A stretch of 64,000 nt of DNA from Opitutia bacterium (GTDB taxonomy: Bacteria > Verrucomicrobiota > Verrucomicrobiia > Opitutales > Opitutaceae). A program made the position numbers and the translations under genes. Shown piece after piece: positions 44,472 to 52,394 of this stretch. The stretch spans positions 1 to 64,000 of the forward strand of contig CANJCM010000015.1 of the NCBI GenBank assembly GCA_947472765.1, in the 5' to 3' direction. Within the stretch, counting starts at the first letter, position 1, and every line of letters begins with the position of its first letter. The notes under the pieces are model-generated. The model was not told the DNA's origin and ran no database searches. It saw only the letters and a list, made by a program, of their open reading frames with translations.

Positions 44472-45712
44472 CGCCTGGGAGAATGCAGCTTCAGCGCCTC
44501 CGGCTCGAGGCCGATGAGAAAATTGCGCACGTCGTGAATGGTCTCGTTGAGCGCGGCGCGGCTTTGCTCGAGCCGGAGCGCCGCCTCGATCTGCTCGGGC
44601 TGCAACAGCGCCCGGACGCCGGTCAGGCCCATGCCCGCGGCATAGAGCGACTGGATCACGCCGTCGTGCAAATCCCGCCCCAGGCGCGAGCGTTCCTCGA
44701 GATTCGCCTGGAGCGCGGCTTCGCTGCGTTGCAACGCGGCCTGCGCTGCCGCGCGTTCGCGCACTTCGCGCTCGAGGGCCTGACGCTGCTCGAACGAGGA
44801 GCGCACCAGCCCCGCCACGCGGCCGAATTCCGATTTTTCCGCGCTCAGTTCCGCCACGACCTCCGGTTCGTTGCGGACGAGGCTCTCGCCGATCCTGGTC
44901 AGTGGCCGCAGGACCCAGCCCTGCAGCATGAGCCAGGTCGCCGCGATCACCATCAGCCCGAAGCTGAAGAAAATGCGGAGCAGCCGGCCGTTGGCCTCCA
45001 GGGTTTCCTCGATTTCGGCGGGCTCATGCTCCACGCGCAACACGCGCAGCGGGTGGCCCCGCCAGTCGGACAGCGGGCGCAGCAGCACGATCGCATCCGG
45101 CGTGGGGGCGGCACTGATTTCCTCCGGACCCCGCAGCGCCAGCCGGCTTTCCGTCACTTGCTCGAGCCCGCGAAGAAAGTCCTCGTCCCAGCGGCGCGTG
45201 ACCAGCAGCCACTCCCCGGACGCGCTCGAGGCAATTCGCCGGATGCAGACCTCGTGCAATCCGCCCGCGAGGTCCGCAAAGAAGCGCGGGCTCGGCGTCT
45301 CCGCGACCAGCCCCGTGAACTCCAGCGGCGTCAGCGGCAACGGGATGTCTCCATCCGACTTGGACACCGCAATCTGCATCCGGACGCGCCCATCTCCGTG
45401 GATGATCCAGGCGTAACTGAGTCCCGATCCCGTCAGGTAGGCCGGTAACAACGCGGGCGCGCCCTCGGAGCGGGCCACGAGTTTCGCGAACTCCTCCGAC
45501 TGGGCGGCGTCGGTCGCCAGCTGCGGCAAGGCCCGACTCGCCGCATCGATCGCGTGTTTCAGCAACAAGGTCCGCGCCTGACGTTCCCGCGCAACCATTT
45601 CGGCCCGTTCCCGGCGCTCCAAAATTCCAAGGGCCAACAGTGCCCCGCCGAATCCGACCAGCAACAACCCAAGCAAAAGTGCCAGGCGAAGTTTGATGCT
45701 CATCGGTTGCAT
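44468..45712 (-). CDS. Sensor histidine kinase, sensor and dimerisation domains (split kinase, N-terminal part)
   Basis: From the ATG at 45712 (a second at 45703) it has 414 residues. A transmembrane helix is at about 8-32 (LALLLGLLLVGFGGALLALGIL), then a periplasmic sensor domain (about 35-242). A second helix (LLRIFFSFGLMVIAATWLML) and a HAMP-like linker follow, then a HisKA_3 dimerisation domain with phospho-acceptor His349 in RDLHDGVIQSLYAAGMGL. The frame ends just after HDVRNFLIGLEPEALK with an abnormal tail (LHSPRR), where the ATPase domain should begin. Either a frameshift has broken it or two coupled polypeptides cooperate. Confidence 0.87.
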   Translation of the reverse strand: MQPMSIKLRLALLLGLLLVGFGGALLALGILERRERAEMVARERQARTLLLKHAIDAASRALPQLATDAAQSEEFAKLVARSEGAPALLPAYLTGSGLSYAWIIHGDGRVRMQIAVSKSDGDIPLPLTPLEFTGLVAETPSPRFFADLAGGLHEVCIRRIASSASGEWLLVTRRWDEDFLRGLEQVTESRLALRGPEEISAAPTPDAIVLLRPLSDWRGHPLRVLRVEHEPAEIEETLEANGRLLRIFFSFGLMVIAATWLMLQGWVLRPLTRIGESLVRNEPEVVAELSAEKSEFGRVAGLVRSSFEQRQALEREVRERAAAQAALQRSEAALQANLEERSRLGRDLHDGVIQSLYAAGMGLTGVRALLQPEQIEAALRLEQSRAALNETIHDVRNFLIGLEPEALKLHSPRR

Positions 45713-45790
45713 CGTCGTACCGGAGGGCTCTGGAAGAGCCAACCGAAACGCTGATCCTTACGTGATGTTCCCCATGTGGCGCTATCCCAC

Positions 45791-45808
45791 TAGGCCTTTT
45801 CAGGCCTA
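45791..45808 (-). promoter_or_regulatory. Perfect inverted repeat TAGGCCT-TTTC-AGGCCTA upstream of split kinase
   Basis: It is identical to 43417-43434. It lies about 80 bp upstream of the kinase start and about 113 bp upstream of the divergent receiver gene at 45922, so it could control both. This would make the two-component pair autoregulated. Confidence 0.65.
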
Positions 45809-45921
45809 ACGAATCCCCTTGGCGGAGCCCCCTCGATCAAGCTACACCCGGGTTCGCCGACTCATCCGCCGTAATTGATTGGAACGCGCCGCGATTACTG
45901 ACTCGTTACTTTGCACCCCGC

Positions 45922-46320
45922 ATGAAGCCGCTCGCCATTATCGTCGCCGACGACGTCCCGGAAATCCAGGATCTGATTGCGCTGTGGCTGCGGGCCCGCG
46001 GACATGCCGTCACCTGTTCCTCCTCCGGCGACGCCACCCTGAAGCAAATCGCCTCCGGACATTTCGACCTGGTGATCGCTGACGTGCTCATGCCGGAGGG
46101 CGACGGGCTGGAGGTCATCCGCGAGCTGCGCCAGACCAACTCGACGGCGCGCGTGCTCGCGATCTCCGGCGGCGGGAGGTACGTGCCGGCCGCGGATTGC
46201 GTGAAGCTCGCTGAGCGTCTCGGGGCCGATGCCGCGCTGCTCAAGCCCTTCGACGAGCGCCAGCTTCTCTCCGGTATCGCCAAAGCCATGACGGCCCCGT
46301 CGCGCCGCCGCGACGGGTAG
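45922..46320 (+). CDS. Stand-alone receiver domain response regulator
   Basis: The 132-residue protein is only a receiver: acidic VADD, phospho-acceptor Asp54 in VIADVLMPEGDG, a Ser in AISGGG and Lys107 in LLKPFD. With no output domain it should act by protein contact, as CheY or Spo0F do. It is divergent from the split kinase and shares its upstream region with the TAGGCCT repeat, so it may belong to the pseudopilin signalling set. Confidence 0.9.
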   Translation: MKPLAIIVADDVPEIQDLIALWLRARGHAVTCSSSGDATLKQIASGHFDLVIADVLMPEGDGLEVIRELRQTNSTARVLAISGGGRYVPAADCVKLAERLGADAALLKPFDERQLLSGIAKAMTAPSRRRDG

Positions 46321-46404
46321 CACGGCCGGGCCGGCCAGTCCGCTGTTGCGCGGGCTGGTCCCGACGGGCAGGAAAGGGAGTTCGGCCACCCCTTCCCCCA
46401 GCCC

Positions 46405-46866
46405 ATGAAATCCCTGCTCCGGCTCATTCCCCTCGTCGCGCTCGCGGTCGTCTCGGCGGTCGCCGCGCCCTCCCTCCAGCCCGATGCCAGCACGCTGGCG
46501 GCGCTGGAAGCCGCCGATGCGGCCCGGGTCGCCGCCATCCTCGCCGGCGACCGCGCGGGACTCACCGCGATTTTTTCCGACGACCTGTACTTCGTGCACG
46601 CCAGCGGCAAGCACGACACCAAGGCCTCCTACACCGAGGCGCTTGCGAGCAAGCAGACCGTTTATGCGAAGTACACGTACAAGGAGCGCAACTTCCGCCA
46701 GCTCGCCCCTGGCATCGTGCAGATGGCCGGCCGGATTCTGCTCGAGACGCGCGGCGGCGAGCTCGACTTGAATTTCCTCTCGCTCTGGCGCAATGAAAAC
46801 GGCGTGTGGCGTTTCATCGCCTGGCAATCATCCCGCAACCTGCCCCCGGCCCCGGCCGCCAAATAA
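46405..46866 (+). CDS. Exported NTF2-like (DUF4440) protein, copy 1
   Basis: The 153-residue protein begins with a signal peptide (MKSLLRLIPLVALAVVSAVAA). A single cone-fold NTF2-like domain follows: LEAADAARVAAILAGDRAGLTAIFSDDLYFVHASGKHDTKASYTEAL at its start and FLSLWRNENGVWRFIAWQSS at its end. Such domains act as small-molecule binders or lyase/isomerase scaffolds; no catalytic residues can be named. The next gene, 1 bp downstream, is its paralogue. Confidence 0.85.
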   Translation: MKSLLRLIPLVALAVVSAVAAPSLQPDASTLAALEAADAARVAAILAGDRAGLTAIFSDDLYFVHASGKHDTKASYTEALASKQTVYAKYTYKERNFRQLAPGIVQMAGRILLETRGGELDLNFLSLWRNENGVWRFIAWQSSRNLPPAPAAK

Positions 46867-46867
46867 C

Positions 46868-47347
46868 ATGTCCTCTCTCCTTCCCACCCGTCTCGTCCTG
46901 CTCTTCGCCGGCCTCGTCGCGCTCGCCACGCTCGGGCGGGCCGCCGCTCCCGCCGGGTTCGACGCCGCCCTGCGCACCGCCGACGACGAACGCGTGGCGG
47001 CCATTCTCTCGGGCAACGCCGCCCGGCTCGACGCCATCTTCTCCGACGATCTCAGCTACACCCACTCGAACGGCGATTTCGACAACAAGAAATCATACCT
47101 CGAGAAGCTCGTCTCCGGCAGCACCAAATACACGACGTATCAATATACGGAGCGGAAGTTCTCCTCGATTGCCCCGGGCATCGCGTTGATGAACGCCCGC
47201 GTGAAGATCAAGGGCCGCAGCGTCGCCTCGCCGCAGCTCGACGTCTACCTGAGCGTTCTTGCCGTGTTTCGCGAGGAACAGGGCAAGTGGCGCTTCCTCG
47301 CCTGGCAGTCCGCCCGTCTCCCCGACGCGCCGGCCGCGACCAAGTGA
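46868..47347 (+). CDS. Exported NTF2-like (DUF4440) protein, copy 2
   Basis: The ATG at 46868 gives 159 residues with a signal peptide (MSSLLPTRLVLLFAGLVALATLGRAA). It then has a domain parallel to the previous gene: DDERVAAILSGNAARLDAIFSDDLSYTHSNGDFDNKKSYLEKLVSG, and VFREEQGKWRFLAWQSARL at the end. Conserved between copies are ILxG..A.L.AIFSDDL, H..G..D.K.SY and WRF.AWQS. A tandem duplication of one ancestor is clear. Confidence 0.85.
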   Translation: MSSLLPTRLVLLFAGLVALATLGRAAAPAGFDAALRTADDERVAAILSGNAARLDAIFSDDLSYTHSNGDFDNKKSYLEKLVSGSTKYTTYQYTERKFSSIAPGIALMNARVKIKGRSVASPQLDVYLSVLAVFREEQGKWRFLAWQSARLPDAPAATK

Positions 47348-47363
47348 CCGCCCGCCCGCGCGC

Positions 47364-47894
47364 ATGAGCCTCCTGATTATTTCCGGCAGCCTCAACTCCG
47401 ACAGCTACAGCCGCCTGCTCGCGCGCGAAGCCGAGCGCGTGCTGCGCGCCGACGGCCAGGAGGTCGCCACGCTCGACCTGCGGGATCTGCCGCTGCCCTT
47501 CTGTGACGGCGACAAGACCAGGGAACATCCCAATGTCCTCGCCGCCCAGAGGATGATCGCGCCGGCTGCCGGCGTGATCATCGCGACGCCGATCTACAAC
47601 TACGACGCGAACGCGGCGGTGAAGAACCTGGTCGAACTCACCGGCGCCGTTTGGGAGAACAAGGTCGTTGGGTTTCTGTGCACCGCCGGCGCATCGGGCA
47701 GCTTCATGTCCATCCTCGGGCTCGCGAACAGCCTGATGCTCGACTTCCGCTGCGTGATTGTCCCGCGCTTCGTCTACGCCACCGGCCAGCAGTTCGCGAA
47801 CGATGCCATCGCGGACGTGAAGATTGTCGGACGTGTCGCCGAGTGCGCGCGCTCCACCGCGCACTTCGCCGCGACCCTGAAGCTGGCAAGTTGA
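47364..47894 (+). CDS. NADPH-dependent FMN reductase-like flavoprotein
   Basis: The ATG at 47364 gives 176 residues with a flavodoxin-like fold. The FMN phosphate loop SGSLNSDSYSR is near the N-terminus, with LDLRDLPLPFCDG and the FMN ring site TPIYNYDANAAVKNLVEL. The YNYD and GASGS motifs fit NADPH:FMN or chromate/quinone reductases (SsuE/ArsH-like). It follows the NTF2-like pair by 16 bp and may belong to their operon. Confidence 0.88.
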   Translation: MSLLIISGSLNSDSYSRLLAREAERVLRADGQEVATLDLRDLPLPFCDGDKTREHPNVLAAQRMIAPAAGVIIATPIYNYDANAAVKNLVELTGAVWENKVVGFLCTAGASGSFMSILGLANSLMLDFRCVIVPRFVYATGQQFANDAIADVKIVGRVAECARSTAHFAATLKLAS

Positions 47895-47962
47895 CGGGGC
47901 GGTCGCCGCCTGAGGTATCTCCACCCTTTACGGCCCCCGGCCCGTCGCTAACGTCGCGCCCG

Positions 47963-49060
47963 ATGTCGGCGCCGCGCGCAAATTCCCTGGGAGATTTGTT
48001 GGGTCGCGAATTCCTGTCCGGCGGCACCGCGCGGACGCGCCGGTTCCGCGCCGGCGAGCGGTTGTTTTCTGCCGGCGATCCGGGGGACGGGTTCTACATG
48101 ATCGAGACCGGCCGGGTGCAGATTTTTGCCACGGTCGGAAGTGCGGAGCCCCGGTTGCTCGCAAGCCTCGGGCCCGGGGACACCGTCGGCGAGATGGCCG
48201 TCCTCGATGACGCGCCGCGCTCGGCCACGGCGGTGGCGGAAGTCGACACCGAGGCCAAGTACGTCAGCCGGGATGAGCTGCTCCGCCTGCTGGAGCGCGA
48301 GCCCGGACTCGCGCTGCGCCTCATCCGCGAATTCAGCAGCCGCGTGCGCACGCTGAACAGCAAGTACGTCGACGAGGTGGTGCAGGCCGAGCGCCTCGCG
48401 ATCGTCGGCCGGTTCGCCGGCACCATCGTCCACGACTTCAAGAATCCGCTCACCATCATCGGCCTCGCGGCCGAGCTCGCGTGCAGCGACGAAACCACCG
48501 CGCCGATGCGGGCCAAGGCCCAGACGAAGATCGCGCGGCAGGTCGAGCGCATGACCAACATGCTGCACGAGCTGATCGAGTTCACAAAACCGAGCGGCCA
48601 GCGTCCGAGTCTCCGCGCCGTCGATTTCGCCCGCTACATGAATCCGCTGGTGGAGGAGATCCGGCAGGAAATCGTGGAGCGGGGCGTGAAGTTGATTGCC
48701 GACCCGGCGCCGGCCGATCTCCAGGTCCAGATTCAGCCGCAGCGCCTCTCGCGGCTCTTCTACAATCTGCTCAACAACGCCGTCGACGAGATGCCGGACG
48801 GAGGGAAGATCTTCCTGCGGTTCGTCACCAACGGCCCGGAGCTGCAGATCGAAATCGAGGACACCGGACGAGGCATTGCGCCCGAAATCGCGCAGTCGCT
48901 GTTCCGTCCGTTCGCGACGCACGGCAAGGCCCACGGCACCGGCCTCGGGCTCACGATCTGCAAAAAGATCGTCGAGGACCACGGCGGCCGGATCTGGGCC
49001 AACCCCAGCGAACCCGGCAAGGGCGCGACCTTCTGTTTCACGCTCCCGTTGGGAAAGTGA
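47963..49060 (+). CDS. Cyclic-nucleotide-binding-domain histidine kinase
   Basis: The ATG at 47963 gives 365 residues. Residues 20-125 are a cNMP-binding (CRP-like) domain (FRAGERLFSAGDPGDGFYMIETGRVQIFA, LGPGDTVGEMAVLDDAPRSATAVA). A dimerisation domain with phospho-acceptor His157 (GTIVHDFKNPLTIIG) and a HATPase domain (NLLNNAVDEM, IEDTGRGI, GTGLGLTICKKIVEDHGG) follow. There is no membrane segment, so it senses a cytoplasmic signal, perhaps cAMP or c-di-GMP. Its response regulator is not adjacent; the stand-alone receiver at 45922 is a candidate. Confidence 0.9.
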   Translation: MSAPRANSLGDLLGREFLSGGTARTRRFRAGERLFSAGDPGDGFYMIETGRVQIFATVGSAEPRLLASLGPGDTVGEMAVLDDAPRSATAVAEVDTEAKYVSRDELLRLLEREPGLALRLIREFSSRVRTLNSKYVDEVVQAERLAIVGRFAGTIVHDFKNPLTIIGLAAELACSDETTAPMRAKAQTKIARQVERMTNMLHELIEFTKPSGQRPSLRAVDFARYMNPLVEEIRQEIVERGVKLIADPAPADLQVQIQPQRLSRLFYNLLNNAVDEMPDGGKIFLRFVTNGPELQIEIEDTGRGIAPEIAQSLFRPFATHGKAHGTGLGLTICKKIVEDHGGRIWANPSEPGKGATFCFTLPLGK

Positions 49061-49084
49061 GTGGCACGGGTCTCCGACCCGTGA

Positions 49085-49270
49085 ACTGCCCTCACCTGCA
49101 GGGCCACATTTCAGTCTTGGCCCGCGGCGTGATCAGCGGGAGGACTGGCTTGCTCATACTTTGATTCCGAAATTAAGCGGATTGGCGTAGCCCTGTCCGT
49201 GAGGACAGGGATTCCTTCATTGCTGCGCACCATGCGGTCCCGCTGCTCAAGCCGCGGGCTACCAGGCAAG
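49085..49270. repeat. Dispersed intergenic repeat, family A, facing copies
   Basis: Two pieces face each other. CTGCAGGGCCACATTTCAGT and CTTGGCCCGCGG, GATCAGCGGGAGGACTGG (49096-49147) resemble the inverted copy at 23941. CCCTGTCCGTGAGGACAGGG and GGTCCCGCTGCTCAAGCCGC (from 49191) resemble the copy at 13590. No gene is seen in 49061-49313. Confidence 0.8.
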
Positions 49271-49313
49271 TTTCGGAATCCAAGCAATACGTCAGTCGAT
49301 TGAGCAGGCCTTA

Positions 49314-50714
49314 CTAAGGAGCCGGCAGTTTCCAGTGTTCGTTGTCCACGTGCGCCTCGCGCATGACGCGGGCGATGCGGCCCGCGACCTCCGGTTCCTT
49401 CGCCGCTAAATCGGTCGTCTCTCCGAGATCGCGCGCCAGGTCGTAAACCTGAAGCGGAGCGCGCGGATCCTTCAGCCGGATTCCCTTCCAGCGATCCTCG
49501 AGCAGGACCGCCTGGCTCACGCCTTCTTCATAGAACTCCCAATAGAGAAACTCGTGCTTCCGCTGACCGGTCCGCCCGAGCAGCGTCGGGACCAGGCTGA
49601 TGCTGTCCAGGTTCGGTGGCGATTTGGCACCGGCCACTTCGGCGAACGTGGCCATGAGGTCGCCGAAGTAGCCCACGTGTCCTGAGACCGACCCCGGCCG
49701 GATCCGGCCCGGCCAGCGGACAATGAACGGCACCCGGATGCCACCGTCGGTGAGGCTGCGTTTGATGCCGGCCAGCGGGCCGCTCGCCGCAAAAAATTCC
49801 GGGTCGTAGCTCGGGCCGCCTTCGCGATGCGGGCCGTTGTCGCTGCTGAACACCACGAGCGTTTTCCCGTCGAGGCCCAGCCGCCGCAGTTGCGCCATCA
49901 ACTCGCCGACATCGCGATCGAGCCGCGTAATCATCGCCGCGTGGGCCTTCTGGGCCTCGTTCCACGGACGATCCGCATACGGCCCGAGGTCGGGGACTTC
50001 GTTGCCGTCGCCGAGAACCCGGGAACGCTCGTTGTTGGCGTGGGGCGAGGTGAGCGAGAGAAAGAGAAAAAACGGCCGGTCGCGGTTTCGTTCGACGAAG
50101 GCCTGCGCCTCTCCAGCGAACAAATCGCCGGCATACGCGATGCGCTTCGTCGCATAGCCCGTGCCTTCGACTGCCCCGACCGGCACGAGATCGTTGGGCA
50201 GCGGAACCTTCACGCCATTCCGCCAGAGGAAACTCGGGAAGTGATTATGGGCATGGGTCTGGCTGAGGAAGCCGTAGTAATAACCAAAACCGTGGCGGCG
50301 CGGTTCGCCTTCGTCATCGGCCAGTCCCAGTCCCCACTTGCCGACGAGTCCGGTGGCGTAACCCGCCTGCTGCAACACGCCCGCCACGGTCACATCGCCC
50401 GTCCGCAGCATCTGAGCGGCGGTGTTGCCCGGCCCGGCATTCCCGCGCACCCGCGTGCGGCCCATGTGCAGGCCCGTCATCAACACGCTGCGCGACGGAG
50501 CACACACCGTGCTGCCGGCGTAGAACTGCGTGAAGCGCAGGCCCTCGGCCGCCAACTGATCCACATGGGGCGTCGCGATCTGCTTCTGGCCATAACAGCC
50601 GAGTTCGCCGTAACCCAGATCGTCGGCGAGAATCAGGATGATGTTGGGCTTCGTCTCCTGCGCGCCGGCGACGGCGGCCAGGGCGACGAACAAGGCGGCG
50701 ATCCACGTGCGCAT
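49314..50714 (-). CDS. Exported S1-family sulfatase
   Basis: The ATG at 50714 gives 466 residues with a signal peptide (MRTWIAALFVALAAVAGA). The formylglycine site is CAPSRSVLMTG (Cys71), which a formylglycine-generating enzyme must convert. Metal ligands are NIILILADDLGYGELG and SSDNGPHREGG, and the LFLSLTSPHANN and PFIVRWPGRI motifs are typical of N-acetylgalactosamine-6-sulfatase or arylsulfatase-like enzymes. PVC bacteria use many of these on sulfated algal polysaccharides. Substrate cannot be fixed. Confidence 0.93.
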   Translation of the reverse strand: MRTWIAALFVALAAVAGAQETKPNIILILADDLGYGELGCYGQKQIATPHVDQLAAEGLRFTQFYAGSTVCAPSRSVLMTGLHMGRTRVRGNAGPGNTAAQMLRTGDVTVAGVLQQAGYATGLVGKWGLGLADDEGEPRRHGFGYYYGFLSQTHAHNHFPSFLWRNGVKVPLPNDLVPVGAVEGTGYATKRIAYAGDLFAGEAQAFVERNRDRPFFLFLSLTSPHANNERSRVLGDGNEVPDLGPYADRPWNEAQKAHAAMITRLDRDVGELMAQLRRLGLDGKTLVVFSSDNGPHREGGPSYDPEFFAASGPLAGIKRSLTDGGIRVPFIVRWPGRIRPGSVSGHVGYFGDLMATFAEVAGAKSPPNLDSISLVPTLLGRTGQRKHEFLYWEFYEEGVSQAVLLEDRWKGIRLKDPRAPLQVYDLARDLGETTDLAAKEPEVAGRIARVMREAHVDNEHWKLPAP

Positions 50715-50831
50715 GGGTCCAATCAACCGGCGGGCCCGCCGGTTTCAATCCTGCGCCGCGGCAACGGAGTCAGGCCGGCCGAAGTTTCCTTGCTCCTGCC
50801 GGTGCGGCCCGCGAACACTCGCGGCCTTCTC

Positions 50832-51995
50832 ATGCAGGAATCGCAACGTCTTCGCGCCGTCCAATCCCCGATCATCCCGGTGATTGCCGATCTAATCCGG
50901 AGCTGCCCGGGCACGATTTCGCTCGGCCAGGGCGTGGTGAACTACGGTCCGCCGCCCGCCGCCGTCGATCAGATCGCCCGTTTCCTGGCGGAGCCCGTGA
51001 ATCACAAATACCAGTCGGTCGCCGGCATTCCCGCGCTGCTCGCGGCGATCGAAAAGAAACTCGCGGCGGAAAACGGCCTGACGCTCGGCCCCGACAACCG
51101 CGTCATGGTCACGGCCGGCGGCAACAACGCCTTTCTCAACGCCGTCCTCGCGATCGCGGATCCGGGTGACGAGATCATCCTGCCCACGCCGTACTACTTC
51201 AACCAGGAGATGGCCGTCACGATGGCGAACTGCCGGCCGGTGCTCGTGGCAACGGACGAAAATTATCAGCTCCGGATCGAAGCCCTCCGCGCGGCCATCA
51301 CGCCGCGGACCCGCGCCATCGTCACCGTGTCGCCGAACAATCCCAGCGGCGCAGTCTATCCCGAGTCCGATCTCCGCGCCGTCAACGCGCTCTGTGCGGA
51401 ACACGGGATTTATCACATCAGCGACGAGGCCTACGAATACTTCACGTACGGGAACGCGCGCCACTTCTCGGCCGGCTCCATTCCCGGCAGCGAGGCCCAT
51501 ACAATTTCCCTCTACTCGCTGTCGAAGGCGTACGGCTTCGCGAGCTGGCGGATCGGCTGGATGGTGTTCCCGACGCACCTCGAGTCCGCGATGCGCAAGG
51601 TGCAGGACACGATCCTGATCTGCTCGCCCGTCGTCTCACAATTCGCCGCGGTTGGCGCACTCGAGGCCGGAAGGGCCTACGCGCAGGAGAAGCTGAAGGT
51701 CATCGCCGAATCGCGGGCCGTCGCCCAGGCCGCGCTCAGTCAGCTCGACGGCTGTGTCGTCCCCCGCGCGGACGGCGCGTTCTATTTTCTCCTCCGGCTC
51801 CGCACCCAGGCGACACCGCTGGCCCTGGCGGAGCGACTGATCCGCGAACACGGGGTGGCGACGATTCCGGGCAACGCGTTCGGCCTCGATCAAGGGTGCC
51901 ATCTCCGCGTCGCCTACGCCGCTTTGCCGCCCGCCGCGATTGCCGAGGGCGTCGGCCGGCTCGTCACCGGGCTGCGGGCTCTGCTCCGCTCCTGA
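50832..51995 (+). CDS. PLP-dependent aminotransferase (class I/II, AspC/alanine type)
   Basis: The ATG at 50832 gives 387 residues. Fold type I features are YQSVAGIPALLAAI, VTAGGNNAFLNAV, PTPYYFNQEM, SPNNPSGAVY and DEAYEYFTY. The PLP lysine is in SLSKAYGFASWRIGWM, and the C-terminal substrate arginine is in CHLRVAYA. It could be an aspartate, aromatic or kynurenine-type aminotransferase. The upstream part of the frame (49827-50831) only shadows the sulfatase. Confidence 0.92.
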   Translation: MQESQRLRAVQSPIIPVIADLIRSCPGTISLGQGVVNYGPPPAAVDQIARFLAEPVNHKYQSVAGIPALLAAIEKKLAAENGLTLGPDNRVMVTAGGNNAFLNAVLAIADPGDEIILPTPYYFNQEMAVTMANCRPVLVATDENYQLRIEALRAAITPRTRAIVTVSPNNPSGAVYPESDLRAVNALCAEHGIYHISDEAYEYFTYGNARHFSAGSIPGSEAHTISLYSLSKAYGFASWRIGWMVFPTHLESAMRKVQDTILICSPVVSQFAAVGALEAGRAYAQEKLKVIAESRAVAQAALSQLDGCVVPRADGAFYFLLRLRTQATPLALAERLIREHGVATIPGNAFGLDQGCHLRVAYAALPPAAIAEGVGRLVTGLRALLRS

Positions 51996-52394
51996 TTATT
52001 TTGGCGGCGTCGTCGGGGACCGGTGGCGCGAGGGATCCGCGAGGGCGACCCACCACACCGCGGCCATGAACACCGCCTGAAACGGCAGGCGCAGCCAGAG
52101 CACCACCGGCGAAATATCGAACGGCGGCATCCGTCCTTGCAGCGCGACATGGAGGTTGGCGGGGAAAATCGCGATCAACAGCGCCAGCAAGCCCCACCCG
52201 GCCAGCCGCCGCGTCGCGGGCAACAGGATCCCGATCGCTCCGGCGATCTCCGCGGCACCGCTGAGATAATTCGCCGCGTCGGGCCACGGGAGCCACGGGG
52301 GCATCATCCCGGCGTACATCTCCGGCGCGCGAAAGTGATTCGCGCCGGCCGCGAGGAAGAACAGCGCCACGAACCAGCGGAAGGCGGCTTTCAC
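51996..52394 (-). CDS. DoxX-like membrane protein
   Basis: The 132-residue protein has four hydrophobic helices: FRWFVALFFLAAGANHF, ANYLSGAAEIAGAIGILL, WGLLALLIAIFPANLHVAL and VVLWLRLPFQAVFMAAVWWVAL. The GANHF, SGAAEIAGAIGILLP and NLHVALQ motifs match DoxX-family proteins, which take part in thiosulfate or quinone-linked redox reactions in some bacteria. Its start overlaps the upstream gene's stop by 4 bp. Confidence 0.88.
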   Translation of the reverse strand: MKAAFRWFVALFFLAAGANHFRAPEMYAGMMPPWLPWPDAANYLSGAAEIAGAIGILLPATRRLAGWGLLALLIAIFPANLHVALQGRMPPFDISPVVLWLRLPFQAVFMAAVWWVALADPSRHRSPTTPPK

